From: Hygrocybe punicea
Lineage: Eukaryota > Basidiomycota > Agaricomycetes > Agaricales > Hygrophoraceae
Direction: 5' to 3'
Assembly: GCA_963556145.1 (NCBI GenBank)
Contig: OY744463.1
Location: 7,750,001 to 7,814,000, forward strand
DNA: 64,000 bases
Below the pieces are notes generated by a model, which searched no databases, had not been told where the DNA came from, and saw only the letters and a list, made by a program, of their open reading frames with translations. Below are positions 46,330-58,165 of this stretch, piece after piece (the stretch's first letter is position 1; each line of letters starts with the position of its first letter). The translations under genes and the position numbers were made by a program.

Positions 46330-47130
46330 ATTACCAGTCTCAGTTTTTATTTTATATCTTAGAATAGCTTGGCTGAGTATGTCTCATCGTAATAGTTTGG
46401 TTGTTTACTGTTCAATGCATTTGATTTAAAGTTACCCTAAAGAGTTGCCTCACGCCATTCAGTACAATAGATCCCGCGCTGGTCACCCCTCGGTACTTTT
46501 CCCAAACTCGACCCAGTCGAAACCTTATGGTTTATCAAAATTGATCCATGCACTATCCGCCATTCGTAAACAGCCCTTTTCGTGCAGTTCATGCTCAATG
46601 TGCGTCAGATGGCAGCTCAGAATTCTGATGACTTAGTTGGCATGCCACCTCCAATTTCAATTCATACATGTACAAATTCTGCCATTGTCACGATTGATTG
46701 CTGGGTCCAGAATGCCTTATGGGAGGATTGCCGTATTGATGATGGGAAGACCACAACATTCGACATTTGGTTGTATTCCCAGTTTCTCATGACTAGCTAC
46801 AATTGTGCTTGATTATGTTGCTAGCCAAGGTTACTACCCGTCTTTATTGAAGCCAAATGTTCAGGACATCCAACAGGTCCAATTTCTCTGACCCCTTGAC
46901 TATTTTCTTTGGATCTTTAGAAAACCAATGAAATTTGCCTTATTTCACACCACTAGTGGTAGTCTTGTCTTGTGCATAATTTTAGCTGCTATCCTTAAGG
47001 TGTGACACCAGATATATACTGTGGGTCTGAATTCTGGACACTGCACCCACACCATACCTGTCACCTGCACCAGCCCACACTGTACCAATCATGTGTGGGT
47101 ACCCATTTTCATGTCAAGTACCTTGTGAAC
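46330..47130. other. Intergenic, weak coding relics
   Basis: A short frame (about 46582-46812) with ALWEDCRIDDGKTTTFDIWL could be a relic of a transposon or host gene, but no family was recognised. A GTACC/GGGTAC-containing stretch near 47030-47110 resembles the one at 18140-18260. Confidence 0.35.
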
Positions 47131-47131
47131 A

Positions 47132-47375
47132 ATAGGGGGTTTTCAAACACACATCCCAACTCATGCCCCAACTTGGCAACTTTGACCCCAACTTCAATGA
47201 GGTCTTTTTAGGCACTCTTTGTCAAGTTGGGGCAGAAGTTGGTGCATGCAAGCACGATTTCAAACCCCAACTTTGTATGTCCCAACTTTGACCCCAACTT
47301 GGCTGGAATTGCCTAAACAGGACTCTGCAACTCACCAAGTTGAGGCCAAGTTGGGGATGCATGAAACCCCCTAAT
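47132..47375. mobile_element. MITE with TAGGGGGTTT ends, TA target
   Basis: The left end is TAGGGGGTTTTCA and the right end is TGAAACCCCCTA. Both are followed inwards by repeated CCAACTT / AAGTTGGGG motifs (at least eight copies). The TA at both edges fits a TA target duplication, as in Tc1/mariner-type (Stowaway-like) MITEs. It has no gene. Confidence 0.75.
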
Positions 47376-47835
47376 GTCTGGGCATCAATTGATGCAGTCT
47401 GCATGTGTTTGTGAGGTAAAGATGGGGGCAGGGACTTCCCATCTGTGTTCTGTTGTTCCAATTGTCATTGTTGCTGTCCCACCTTGCTAGTGTTGCCGCG
47501 GCTATTGGTGTGCCCAGCCCAGCCTCAGGCTGTGAGCCTGGCCAAGCCGGGCCAAAGGTAGCGGCTGTCAATGGCTTTTGGCCTGGCTTGAGTTCTCAAA
47601 GCCGGAGCCAAGCTGTCAGGCCATGGCTTTTGACCATGTGACCAGTGACTCGTGTCGCGACTCTTCATTTAATGTCCCATGCTTACATGTAAATACACGC
47701 TGCTTCAATCTGTACTCCATACCTGTCAAATATGCCAGACTTCAAGGCTCTGTCTGGTGTTTATCTACCTGTGCGCCACCCCTTTTTTCCCCCCCTTTAC
47801 CCTCCTGACTGACAAGATATAGCACAGCCCAAGTA

Positions 47836-48264
47836 ATGATGACAATCGCTGGGATCAAGCAACTCATCAAGAATATCACTGCCCTCTCTAGCTGCTTGCC
47901 CCCCTCTGTGCCAAAGGGAACAACCAATGACAAAATATGGGCCGTCATGCATCTACCAGAAGGTGAAATGATCTACAAGACTTTTAATAGAAGGTTTGAT
48001 GCGCTCTTTGCCGAAGGCCATCATTGTCATGATTCAGCTGGTCGCCTGCATCACATTTGCCAGGGAAAGAGTGGGATGGGATTGGTGTGCTTGTACCTCA
48101 AAAAAATTGAATGGTCGTCTGACCTTCCACTTGATCTTATTGAGATCAAACTCTCTCGTCTCTCTGTGGAATTAAGCCATATTGTGTATGTATCATTCAC
48201 TGAGTTTTTGCGCAATGCTAACCATTGTACCCAAATCTTAGTGGTTCTACTACAGATGAGCTGA
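47836..48264 (+). CDS. Small open frame at the 5' side of the hAT element
   Basis: This is a 142-codon frame from ATG 47836. It contains AVMHLPEGEMIYKTFNRRFD, CRLHHICQGKSGMGLV-like segments (exactly GRLHHICQGKSGMGLVCLYL) and DLPLDLIEIKLSRLSVELSH, which look like real globular protein sequence. It precedes the transposase in the same direction and inside the same termini, so it is a candidate second gene of the element. It may have a further exon after 48185 (GTATGT donor). The family is not recognised. Confidence 0.45.
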   Translation: MMTIAGIKQLIKNITALSSCLPPSVPKGTTNDKIWAVMHLPEGEMIYKTFNRRFDALFAEGHHCHDSAGRLHHICQGKSGMGLVCLYLKKIEWSSDLPLDLIEIKLSRLSVELSHIVYVSFTEFLRNANHCTQILVVLLQMS

Positions 48265-48305
48265 GACAGGCACGTTTAACAAATCCAACAACAAAACTCA
48301 CATCA

Positions 48306-51300
48306 ATGGCCAACACCGAACCCACACAACTCTCATTTCAACGCCAAGCTGTGCAAGATTTCCATACTCGCCAAGATCAGCCTGGCCCTCAACACGAGAC
48401 CCCACCTGGCTCTCCTGCCAACACATCTCTTCAGCTGCCAGCCCTCACCTCAGCCTCCACAGAGAGAGACTTCACCCAATGCTCCCCCCATTCCACAATC
48501 CAAGCGCTCACATTCTGTCATTATTGACATTGACAACAATGAGGAGGATGAGGAGGATATCCAGCCAAAACCGGGTATGGCATAGATTCTCCATCTCATT
48601 TGAAACATCCTAACCACTAAGACAGCCAAATGGACACATGCAATGCTAGGGAATCCTGTAGCCGTTGACTCAGATGGATTTTTACTCGATGTGGTTGTCC
48701 AGCCAGTCAATAACGAAGATCCCCCACGCCAAGACAAGTGACAGGACGTTGACCAGTTTTTCCACCCCCCGAGTGTGAAGGTCGTCAATGGCAAATCAAA
48801 CAAGTATTGTATCTGCAAGTTATGCCCGTGAGGTTGCCTATTCAGTGTATGATATTATGCTAACGTCAATGCTCCCAGTAACAAGAAGTCATTGGTTGAT
48901 GAAATCACAACCCTTCATCGTCATCTAGAGGCACACCATTCAGTACATGCTCAGTCCAAACCGTCATCCGTAATCTAAAGCAATTCCAGGGAAAATACCG
49001 AAATTGGGCCAAAAGTAACAACTTCCAGTCAAAGCCTCCTGGTGATATTAAAAAGTGTAAGGAGGCAGCTGAACAGGCGAGTCAGACCCTGGACCGTGAC
49101 CTCACAGAGATAAAGCTTGCTGAGCGAGTTGTCCCCTACAGTGACAAACTCTTTCGTCAAGCTGCAGTTGAGTGGCTTGTCGCCACAGATCAGGCCAGTA
49201 CGATTACCTTGTTGGCTAAGCCTTGTTACTATCTTCTGTCCTGTAGCCAATACAAGCTCTTGAACATCCACAGTTTAAAGAAATGATTGACGTCGCATCT
49301 TGTGCAACCAATGGAGTTAAAATCCCTGGTCGGAAGGCTACGCGAGCTGAAATCAAGCAGAATTTTAAGGATCACCTTATGAAGTTAAAGACTCGACTAA
49401 ATGCAAGTCATTGTTATTGATATTTGCCTCTTGATCTCATAGTATTTAGGGTCCAATGGTCACAGGGGAGGTCAACATGACATGCGATGCATGGCAAGCT
49501 AGCAACACTGATGGCTATTTCGCCATCACTGGGCACTGGATTGAGGAGTCAAGTCCCACCAAATGGGAACTTAAAAGCGCTCTTCTAGGCTGCACCCAAG
49601 TCAGCAATGCACACAACAGTGAACGGCTTGGTCAAGCCTTGTTTAAGGTACTTCACCAAGTTGGCATTGAACATCAGGTATATGATTTCATTGTACATCT
49701 CGGCATGCTCACATTTGCCTCTGTAGGTTGGTCAAATAACCTGTGACAATGCCTCGAACAATCCTCCAATGCTTCAAGAGTTGGCAGCACAAATCAGGGC
49801 TGCAACAGGCAAGAAGTATAATTGGAAAAAGAGAAAAATCAAGTGAGATCAAACCATTCAACCTGTGTTTGTGACTTATTTCGAAATAGCTGTCTTGCCC
49901 ATGTGATTAATCTGGCTACACAAGCTCTGATCGGAACGTATAGCAAGTCACCACACTTCGACCCCAAAAATCCCGAAGCACATGTACCAACTGACCGTGA
50001 CGAGGTTGGCTTGGTGAGGGCTATTGTACTTAAAGTATGCATCTATACATCATTATTCTGCAAGACCTTAATTTTTTGCCAGGAACATTCATCGGCAAAA
50101 TGAAAAGAGATGTGGAGGACAATACAAACAAAGGCAAACCTCTTGCTGGTTCAGCTTATGATTGATATGAAAGTATGATGGTCGTCAACCTATGTCATGC
50201 TTGACCATGCAGAACGAAAAAAGGAGGTATGGTGCAATGTTATCCTTATTATCTTTGGGATTGGTGCTTATTACCAGTATCACAGTGTATTGATACTTTT
50301 GTAGATGAGCTACAATGGGAAGAAACAGACTCGGCCAGCCGTGACAAAATCCATGGACTAAAACTTGACAACGAGGAATGGGGTCGAATTACACATTCTT
50401 CGGTCTCCTTAGTGTGAGTTTAGATTACTTTTGATCAGACTGCCAGTGACATTGACATCATTTTAGCATGCCGATAATGTGCAACAAGCGTTCTCACATG
50501 ACAAAGCTGCCACTCTCCCATATGCCATCCCCACTCTCAAGGCCCTGCATAAAGCATGGTCATCTTGTGCTGAGTGCCCAAAATATGCATGATTCGCTGA
50601 GGCACTAGACAGTGCATGTTCCAAGATCAACAAGTATTACAAGAAAATGTCTGATTGCCCTGCGTACATAATGGCAATGGGTACACTATCCTATTTTCAG
50701 TTTCTTACCATACTGATGTTTATTAGTCCTTGATCCTCGGCAGAAGATGACACATTTCAAGAAGCAGTGGGAAGCCGAACTCCAAGATGACATTGAAAAG
50801 TGTATTGAGGAAATAGTGTGTTTGTGCTTGAGGTTGTTTAGCTGGCACTAATATTACATTCCCAGTTCAAGGAACACTTTCTATTGTTACATGGCCAACT
50901 GAGTATCAAGCAATTGGGGCCATCACGCAAATCAGCACTCAGCACTCCTCTCCAAGAGTTGAGTGATGACGAAGATGTTACAAATACTGATACAAGTCCA
51001 ACAGCACCTGAAGATCCTCACTGGCCATGGCTGCATGAGTTCTGTGCTTATCTGGATGTCGTTGAGCATATCCCAGAGGGTTGGACCATCATTGAATGGT
51101 GGGGTGTAAGTTTTAACTCATACAGTGCCTTGAAAATCCACTAATATGGTCTGGAAGGTCAACTCTCACTGTCATCCTGTCTGGGCTTCATTAGCCCAGG
51201 ATTACCTCTCAATCATGGCATTGTCCATTTCAAGTGAGAGGGCTTTCTTGCATGGTGGGATTACCATTAGCAAACGCCAAAGCTGTTTCAAAGGAGACAT

Positions 51301-51520
51301 TATTGAAGCTCTTCAGTGTGTTAAATGTGCTATATGACACGACTTACTGTTTCGTGAAGCAGCTCCCTCATCAACTTTGGAAGTAGAGCTGGAGGGTGAC
51401 GAAGATCCTGGTGATGAAGAGGATGTTGCTGAGTTGGGAACAGATGAGCAAGGCTGGGATGAATTGCTGATTGAGGAAGACAATGATATCCGAGTCATGT
51501 CCAGTGTATGCTCTGATTAG
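48306..51520 (+). pseudogene. hAT transposase, broken
   Basis: The order of parts is a Pro/Gln-rich N terminus (MANTEPTQLSFQRQ), then a BED-type zinc finger with YCICKLCP and TLHRHLEAHH (48805-48941). DATFAC-type core blocks follow: MTCDAWQASNTDGYFAITGH (about 49480), ITCDNASNNPPMLQELA (about 49735) and CLAHVINLATQALI (about 49890). It ends with a dimerisation block (LAQDYLSIMALSISSERAF, 51180-51250) and an acidic tail to 51520. Several in-frame stops (for example TGA after GSAYD near 50163) and at least one frameshift near 48480 show that it is dead. An active relative would cut and paste DNA and leave 8-bp duplications. Confidence 0.8.
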
Positions 51521-51706
51521 TATAGACCAGAATATCATACAAAAGCCATGGCTTTGTTTGGCCCAAGCCCCAGCTAAGCCGAAGCCATGGCTTTTGGCCT
51601 GGCTCAAGTAATTTTTAGGCTGGAGCCCCTTCAAGCCAGGCCAAAGCCGGGGCTTTCAGGCTGAGCTGGGCCAGAACATCAATAGCCGTGGCTTGGCTAG
51701 CCACTA

Positions 51707-52074
51707 GCTGGCTACCCTCAAGCTGGTTGGGCTGCTTATTCAGCTGTTAGGAGCCATAGCTGAGCTGTGAATTCATTCACAACTGCAGTTTGAGGCTCGG
51801 ACAATAAAGCACAATAACTACAAAGGAAAATACAACACTGTCTACATAACAATCCAAAAGGTCCTTGGTACTGCAAATGAGTACAGAATATGCCAGACAG
51901 AACATATAGACACTTAGTGGCAACTTCAAAACCTCATGCATCATGGGCAGCCTGAGTCATTGTCAAATAACAGGCAGCAGTAGAAACAACAATGACAGGT
52001 GATTGTCACTGACCAATAGGAGCCATCACTGAAGTGGTTGAGGAATGTCAATGGATTTGTGAGTGAAGCCTAAG
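51707..52074. other. Intergenic, nothing recognised
   Basis: This lies between the hAT right end and the 3' end of the CK1 pseudogene. No feature was recognised. Confidence 0.4.
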
Positions 52075-53198
52075 TCAGAAGATTGCAGTCAGCTGTCTGC
52101 AAGTGGCCCACAAGGGTGAGAATGTTACTGACACCCTGTGACTAACACTAGGTTCTATCTGGTGCCCACAGCTCTTTGTGCTGATGTTTGCAATCTCATC
52201 TTTGGGAATAGGCCATTTGAATGCATCACCAGGCAGGTACCCTTCATGTACAAGGACACCATGGAAGAGGTTGCATAGGTATGTGTAGTCAGGTTTACTG
52301 TCAAACTGTAGAGTGCAAGTGTAGTTGAGAAATATCTTCAGGCACAAACAACAAAGAACATCAGGGGAGGTCATCCTTTTGAGCATGACATTAAGTGTGG
52401 ATTTCCTGTTTCTGTTGTCGAGGACATGGCAGGGAAGAGGACCACAGAGAAGCCATATGAAAACAGAGGCAAGAGATTTCAAGTCATTGCAACATGACTG
52501 TTCAATGCCATGATGGTTGTTGATCGAGGCAAAGGCAGCGGTTCCTGTAAGGGAATATTCATCTCTACAAGAGATATGGAGGTGGGTCCTAGCATTGCTG
52601 TACCTCTTTGCAAGACCAAAATCAATGACATAGACTTGATTGTCATGCTTGCCAAGACCCAGCAGAAAATTGTGTCATGGTGAATGAAGTTGTGGGGGTG
52701 GATGGACTGTAGACATGAGATCTGTGTATTTAGACATTTAGACCAGCCTCACAAATATGAATATAAACCAAGATTTACTAGTTGGTCTGCTAAATGGAGG
52801 ACTGTGTTCAAGCTGAACTTGTGGTTGCAGTGATTGAAGAGCTCCTCGATGGATGGGTCAAGGCATTCAAGAACCATGACATTGTAGCCACACTCTGTTC
52901 CAAACCAACATACTGTGGGGACACCAACACCACCAGCAAGGCTCTTGTAGGCCTCAATCTCATTCTTGAGCTGAAGGTGCTGTGCTTTGATGGGCTCAAG
53001 CTTGATAGCCACTTTCTGTTTTGAAATGATGTTGGTTCCAAGATAGACAACTCCTACCATGAATTTGAGCCATATATCGTTGCGCTTTTCAAAACTAATA
53101 ACATTTACAAAAACAAATATCTATAAAGTCATGAGAACATAAGCGTGAGAATAATATTTTATAGTGGGATCTGCAGTCAAGCTACTCAATTTTATCAT

Positions 53199-54405
53199 GG
53201 CGGACAATGAGATGATGCCAATGATGGCCATGAGCCAATTTTCTCTCCAACATGTCAGTCTGCTTACAATCATACAGGGGTCAAAGCAACTACAATGACG
53301 GAAAAGAGATATCAATTACTGCACAATTCATTGCACTCCGCAAAGCTGGTACAAAGCGTTGGAAGAGTACTGCTGCTCCTAAGGCTATATCAAAGATCCT
53401 TTTTGTCCACAAGGACATGAACTTTCATGCTGTCATCACAAAAGTCATTGCTACCCTCAAACGTGAGGATCTATTCCATAACATGCAGTTTTTGGGTGGT
53501 GACATTGCTCAAGCACCCTTCAATCTCCACTATACAATTGCCTGCATGGCATCCAAGAATGTTGAACTTCAAACTAAGAGAGATTTTGACATGATGATGG
53601 AAGAGGTCATAGCAAAAGGATGACCAGCAATTGTCCTTGCTATAGTGGAGAAAAAGGTAAGTTTATCTTCTCAAAACTTGGTCAAGGTGTTATCTGCATG
53701 TCTCTATAGGTTATACCTAAGAATGGCCAAGATTCAGAGAATGAGGATGATGAGGAAGAAACGCCAGTGAAGAAGAAGACAAAGGGGCCATCCAAAGAAG
53801 AAGTCACCCAGGACAAGATCATTATGAATCTTCAAGTTCTCTATCGTTGTGAGGACCATAAATGCTTATATGATATCTGCTGGCTGGATAGTGTCAATGT
53901 GAAACACATCCATTTGACTCACCTTCACCTATGTACTTGGGCAGTGGCTTTGGAGGTGAAGGAGGTAGACATGGAAACCCCTCCCAATGTCAAGTTTTTT
54001 GATGCCACTTTCGGTGGAAATGCAACCGACATGAACGGTCTGGCAAGACAACGTGTGGCATTGCAACTGCAAAGCCAAAACTCCCCCACAGTTAACTTTG
54101 AAGGGCTCACCAATGTTAACAAGCAACTCAACCCTGCTTTTGGCCATGAAAATGCATCAATTCCAGCTACTGCCACACCTGCACATCTCCTTCCTCCCCC
54201 AAAAATGTCTATCTCCAACTTTTGTGCTCAGTTCGATCTCTCTCTGGAGATTGAGGATAAACTCCTTATGATCAATATGACCGGCCCCCATCTCCTCTGC
54301 CTTGTTGATGACCTCGCACTTCAGGGGGAGGCAGAGTTGGATCTTGGACAACTTGCTGCAGTTTGCGATGCTGAGGAGCGTTGGATGAATGATGTCCTGC
54401 CATAG
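53199..54405 (+). pseudogene. Passenger gene of the mariner element, one premature stop
   Basis: ATG at 53199 (MADNEMMPMMAMSQFSLQH). After a short frame change or intron near 53250 it continues with ISITAQFIALRKAGTKRWKS, KILFVHKDMNFHAVITKVIA and DMMMEEVIAKG. A TGA at about 53620 is followed by PAIVLAIVEKK. Then, across an intron, come an acidic/basic linker (EDDEEETPVKKKTKG) and YRCEDHKCLYDICW, HIHLTHLHLCTWAVAL, ending at TAG 54403-54405. The HxxxC...C and HLxLTxxHLxxWA pattern looks like a small metal-binding module. I believe related proteins are common in mushroom genomes, but I know of no function. Being inside the inverted repeats, it moves with the element. Confidence 0.6.
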
Positions 54406-54514
54406 TCAGTGGATACTCTGGCATTTTGCTAATACATTTGTTCTCCTGTCTCAGAGCATGTAGCAAGACAACAAATGTTATTACACATCACAGCAAGGGG
54501 CACACAACAGGTAA

Positions 54515-55606
54515 CTAAGGAGACATACAACTGATCATATGAAGTAGCCTATAAGTATCCAGCATGGGAAAAAAAAAACAGGTCATCTCCAGCATGATGA
54601 CTTCACAACTACAATACATCTCATAGTATAATGATTCATTGGTAAAAAAACTAAGCCCCTGATGGCAGAGATGGGCCTTGATGGTTGAAAATGTGAGTTC
54701 AATTGGGTTGTAGTCAGGGGAGTATGATAGTAGGTATTCAAATCGGCAGCCTTCAGGATAGTTAGTTTGAATGTAATAGAAGGAGGTGTACTCAGCATAT
54801 CCTTCTATCAATTGAACTACCTCATCTGAATGGTGGATTTTTGCATTGTCCAGTACCAGTACACTTCAAGGGCCAGGATAAGGGTTTGTAAGCGGCAGCT
54901 AGTAACCATTATATCAGAAATAGACTCCTTTAGTAAATAGAATACTCACCAGGTCATTGTGAAGATACTCCATGTAAGTCTTCTGTGTAAACGATCCTTC
55001 AACAACACGCGATGCAATGATTCCTTTATACAATGCCATTGCTGCCAGCATGGAAAGGCAATGTTTCCTCATGAAAGGATCATGTTTTTCTACTCTCACA
55101 CCTACTGGTGCCCAACCCCAAAGCCGTGCATACATTTGATTGTCCTTCGAGACCTCATCCAAAAAGATGAAGTATGGGGTTGGATATTGGCCTATCCTGC
55201 ACACAAAGTCAGCACGCTTGATTGGATCATGCTCTGCTGCCAGCTTTTGTGCACATTTGATACTGAGCCTAGCTCTCTCAATGGACTGGTGGAGTGTTGA
55301 GAGTGATGTTGGCAGATAACGCCACTTCTAGAGTCGTTTTGCATACTCATTGAGGAACAATGTAGGATTGTGCTGTGTCAAGGCAATCATATAGCGACTG
55401 TCAGCAGAGAGGAGACATTGTGGCCATCCTGTGCGGATTGCAGGTGCTCTTGAAATGTTGCCTGTTGAGTGATAATGACAACAAGTGTGGGAGAGGGTGG
55501 AGAGAAAGAAACCCATGATATGGCAGACCTCTTTGTCAGAATCTCCACAAGCTTGGAGGCGAAGAGCAGCTGCCTTTAGGTCATCACTGATCTTCCGGTT
55601 ACCCAT
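54515..55606 (-). pseudogene. Tc1/mariner transposase, two premature stops
   Basis: ATG at 55606 (MGNRKISDDLKAAALRLQAC) starts a helix-turn-helix part. FLDEVSKDNQMYARLWGWAP (about 55170) supplies the first Asp, VLVLDNAKIHH (about 54855) the second, and SYSPDYNPIELTFSTIKAHL (about 54710) the third acidic residue. An intron with GTGAGT lies near 54950. TAG at about 55330 (after EYAKRL) and TGA at about 54868 (before SVLVLDN) interrupt the frame. The stretch between the second and third acidic residues is longer than usual for the superfamily (about 44 residues to the SPD Asp). Confidence 0.8.
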
Positions 55607-55799
55607 AATGTTGTCGATAGGTTGCGAGAGTACCACTATAAAATATTATTCTCATGCTTACGTTCTCATGACTTTATAGATATTTGTTTTTGTAAATGTC
55701 ATTAGTTTTGAAAAGTGCCATAAGAAATGAGTAACATATTACTCACCAAATGGCCCAAAACCTATTTTTTTTCTCAACCACCAACTCTAACTATCTTGA

Positions 55800-58165
55800 A
55801 TCCACCTGAATTTTGTAATAATTTTGAGTCATCTGTGGGTGTCGAAGTGGTTGATGTGGGAGAGCCAACTATCATGTGATGTGATTCCCCTTGGTTGAGT
55901 TCTTGACAATGCATTCTGAAATGAAATGAGCCAGTTTACCAGCTCCATGTAGAAATAGCAAGATCCAAGCCCAGTATGCAGTGAAAATCATATATTGAGC
56001 GAGAGAAATATACAGTCCTCAGTATGCAACAGTGAAGTGCTGAGAAAAATGTCAGTTATGTAGAAGGTTGTCTTCACTGAGATCCTGAATAATTGTGTCC
56101 AAGATGTCCTCATGATCACTCTTTGAGTAGCAAAGCAAGAAGGTCTACACCCTCATCCAGTTCCTGATTGCCCATGACAGCCTCAGGGGTAATCCAGCTC
56201 TGTGTGAAGCTGAGGTGATCCTTCTTCAATGTCACTGGATGCAAGTCATAGCATTTCAACTCAAAATATCTTAAAGTTATCTTGAAATTAATCCATGTTA
56301 CTTTAACACATCATTGTAAGCAAAAGTTTAAAAACATTTTGAATAATTTCTGTTTATTTTAAAGGAAGTTATCATAACAAAATGTTGAGTGCTATCTTAA
56401 AAGAAATTCAATTTCACAGTCTTTGAACATCTTTCTTTTTTTTATAATTTTTATCATATCTTTATCATACCTTTTGAAGAAATATACCAAAAATATGCCC
56501 TATATATCTTAATGTTTTCTGCAAATGACATGTTGAAATAATATGGATTAATTTTCAAACAATTTCATGATATTTTTATTAGAAATATTATAGTTTGCAT
56601 CCAGTGTGTGAACTTCAACATCTGCAATGCTTACATTAGTGTAGGATTGATGCGGTTATGTTTCTTGGTATCCATCTTGGTGCTGAATGAGAAAACCCAT
56701 TCAGTGGGTACTGCAGATGCCTGAATAGGAAGGTAGTCCATTGCCATCCTGAAGAGTGTAGGGAATATTGTCCCATTCAGCTGTTTACAGGGGCTTTGGC
56801 ATTAATGAATGCACCATGTGTTCTTAGAATCATGTACCTCCCAACACTTAATGATGTTGATTGTGGGATTGGAACTGGGGCAGTGATGTATGCTTGGAAT
56901 ACCTGCTCAACTGTTTGATGGTCTTGAATGTCAGGGCCAGCAATGACATGTCGTCAGGTAACCCATACTACTCTCCAAGGGTTACATATGCTGGAGTTTG
57001 ACCAATGAAATCAGTGTATGAAAGGCCGGAGGTTGTTACAAGTCCCTATAAGGGAATCGTTCTATATGGTGGGTTTTTCAACTCAGGGTCACACTCTAAT
57101 TTTCCAAGCTGTGGGAACAATTGTTGCAAACTGTGGGAACAATTTTCAAGCCCTGTGAATAAATTTGAAACTGTGTGACTTTGTAACTGTGAGAATTTGT
57201 TGTCTCAAATGAGCAAGAACAATACAGTCACCAGATCAAAGGTGCCAAGTTGGGAAAGGGTAGTCTGCTGCTAAGCCGACTGCTTCATGACAATAATCGA
57301 ATTTGTTAGTGTAATGTGCACATTATGACATATAGGTGAGTTGAAAACCTGTCTGAACAGTACTGAGAGTTCTGTATTGTCCAACTAGTATCCCTGCTGT
57401 GTTCTGAGGAATTGCCAGTGCAATATAGACTGGATGAACCAGATATTATATCTTTGTCTACAGATACATATAATAGCTATGTCCATTGGAATCACAAGGA
57501 ACAGGTTGAACACTGGTTTAACTGGCCGGTTCAACATTTTTTGGCACAAAAATAATAGCAGAAACAAAAGTATGGATAGTTGTTGGATGTGCATTATGTG
57601 CTGCATTTGACCTCCCATATTGCAGCAGAGAAAATACAAGCAGAACTATCAACATCGAGAAACTATGGAGTTCACACATTGGTACCTCAGATGCCATTTC
57701 AATGTATTCATTGAATGGGCTCATAAGGGTGAGGTTTATAATTTGTTGATATTTTATCAAAGGACATGAAAATAGTACAATAATGCAGTCAACTGCATAA
57801 TGATTCAAGATCAAGACAAAAGGACAAGGAACATAATTAGTTCAAGAGAAGCTCCAATCAGGCCAGAACAAACTAATATGATGGGAAAGCAATTATTAAA
57901 TAGCAAAGCATCATATTTATGGCAGGATGGGAAGAAGTGAAGGTTGGGCCAAGATACAATCCAATGGTATCAATGCAGGAACATAGCAACATAGGCTTCT
58001 CAGTACAGCAGTGAATTTCGTTATCAATTTAGATATAAAGGAGTAAATATGCTTGTTGCACCTGCAGATTTCGTCCAGTTAATATGACACATCCTTGAAC
58101 AAAAGGTTATGCATCACATATGAGAAGTAAAGGTAGTTTGATTGAATTTGTACAATGAATCGTAA
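55800..58165. other. AT-rich intergenic region
   Basis: No convincing gene in 2.4 kb. The CK1 pseudogene would have its upstream exon(s) here, but none was recognised. 56300-56600 is very AT-rich. A copy of the dispersed repeat also found at 16340-16562 lies at 57035-57230. Confidence 0.45.
57035..57230. repeat. Dispersed repeat, inverse copy of 16340-16562
   Basis: It begins 'caagtccctataagggaatcg' and contains two 'ctgtgggaacaatt' units and 'ttgtaactgtgagaatttg'. All have counterparts on the other strand at 16340-16562. Confidence 0.6.

Larger units (their letters stand above)
47488..51706 (+). mobile_element. hAT transposon, degenerate, about 4.2 kb
   Basis: The left end reads TAGTGTTGCCGCGGCTATTG. 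The complement of the right end (51706) reads TAGTGGCTAGCCAAGCCACG followed by GCTATTG. The ends agree apart from a small gap and begin with the hAT-type TAG(T)G. Subterminal regions (47510-47640, 51540-51690) carry AAGCCATGGCTTTTG and GGCCTGGCTT repeats. Inside are a small open frame and a broken hAT transposase gene. The 8-bp target duplication is no longer visible. Confidence 0.7.
53077..55720. mobile_element. Tc1/mariner-type element carrying two convergent genes
   Basis: Terminal inverted repeats of about 85 bp include CTTTTCAAAACTAAT, ACATTTACAAAAACAAATAT and ATAATATTTTATAGTGG, on both sides with few changes. TA dinucleotides flank it (53075-53076 and 55721-55722), as expected of this superfamily. 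It is 2,644 bp long. The transposase is on the minus strand at the right, and a passenger gene is on the plus strand at the left. It lies in the P-loop intron of a CK1 kinase pseudogene. Confidence 0.85.
52075..55790 (-). pseudogene. Casein kinase 1-type protein kinase, split by a transposon
   Basis: Exons on the minus strand encode the CK1 lobes in order. RKKIGFGPFG (P-loop, about 55775-55747) is followed, after a 2.7-kb gap, by VVYLGTNIISKQKVAIKLEP (53053 on). Then come SLAGGVGVPTVCWFGTECGY, FNHCNHKFSLNTVLHLADQL, FIHHD (about 52680), NQVYVIDFGLAK (about 52630), LTGTAAFASINNHHGIEQS and, in the C lobe, KPDYTYLCNLF. The gap is one intron (53054-55746), which would be 47 nt without the inserted mariner element, and the codon rejoins as Gly in phase 1. 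The catalytic loop is damaged: HHD is followed by a short deletion and a frame change that removes the Lys/Pro of HRDxKPxN. The kinase is therefore dead. No localisation tail was seen. Confidence 0.85.

Noticed and set aside
46582..46812. Short frame with 'CRIDDGKTTTFDIWLYSQF' as a gene
   Set aside because: It is too short, has no flanking exons and matches nothing I can name. Kept only as a possible relic.
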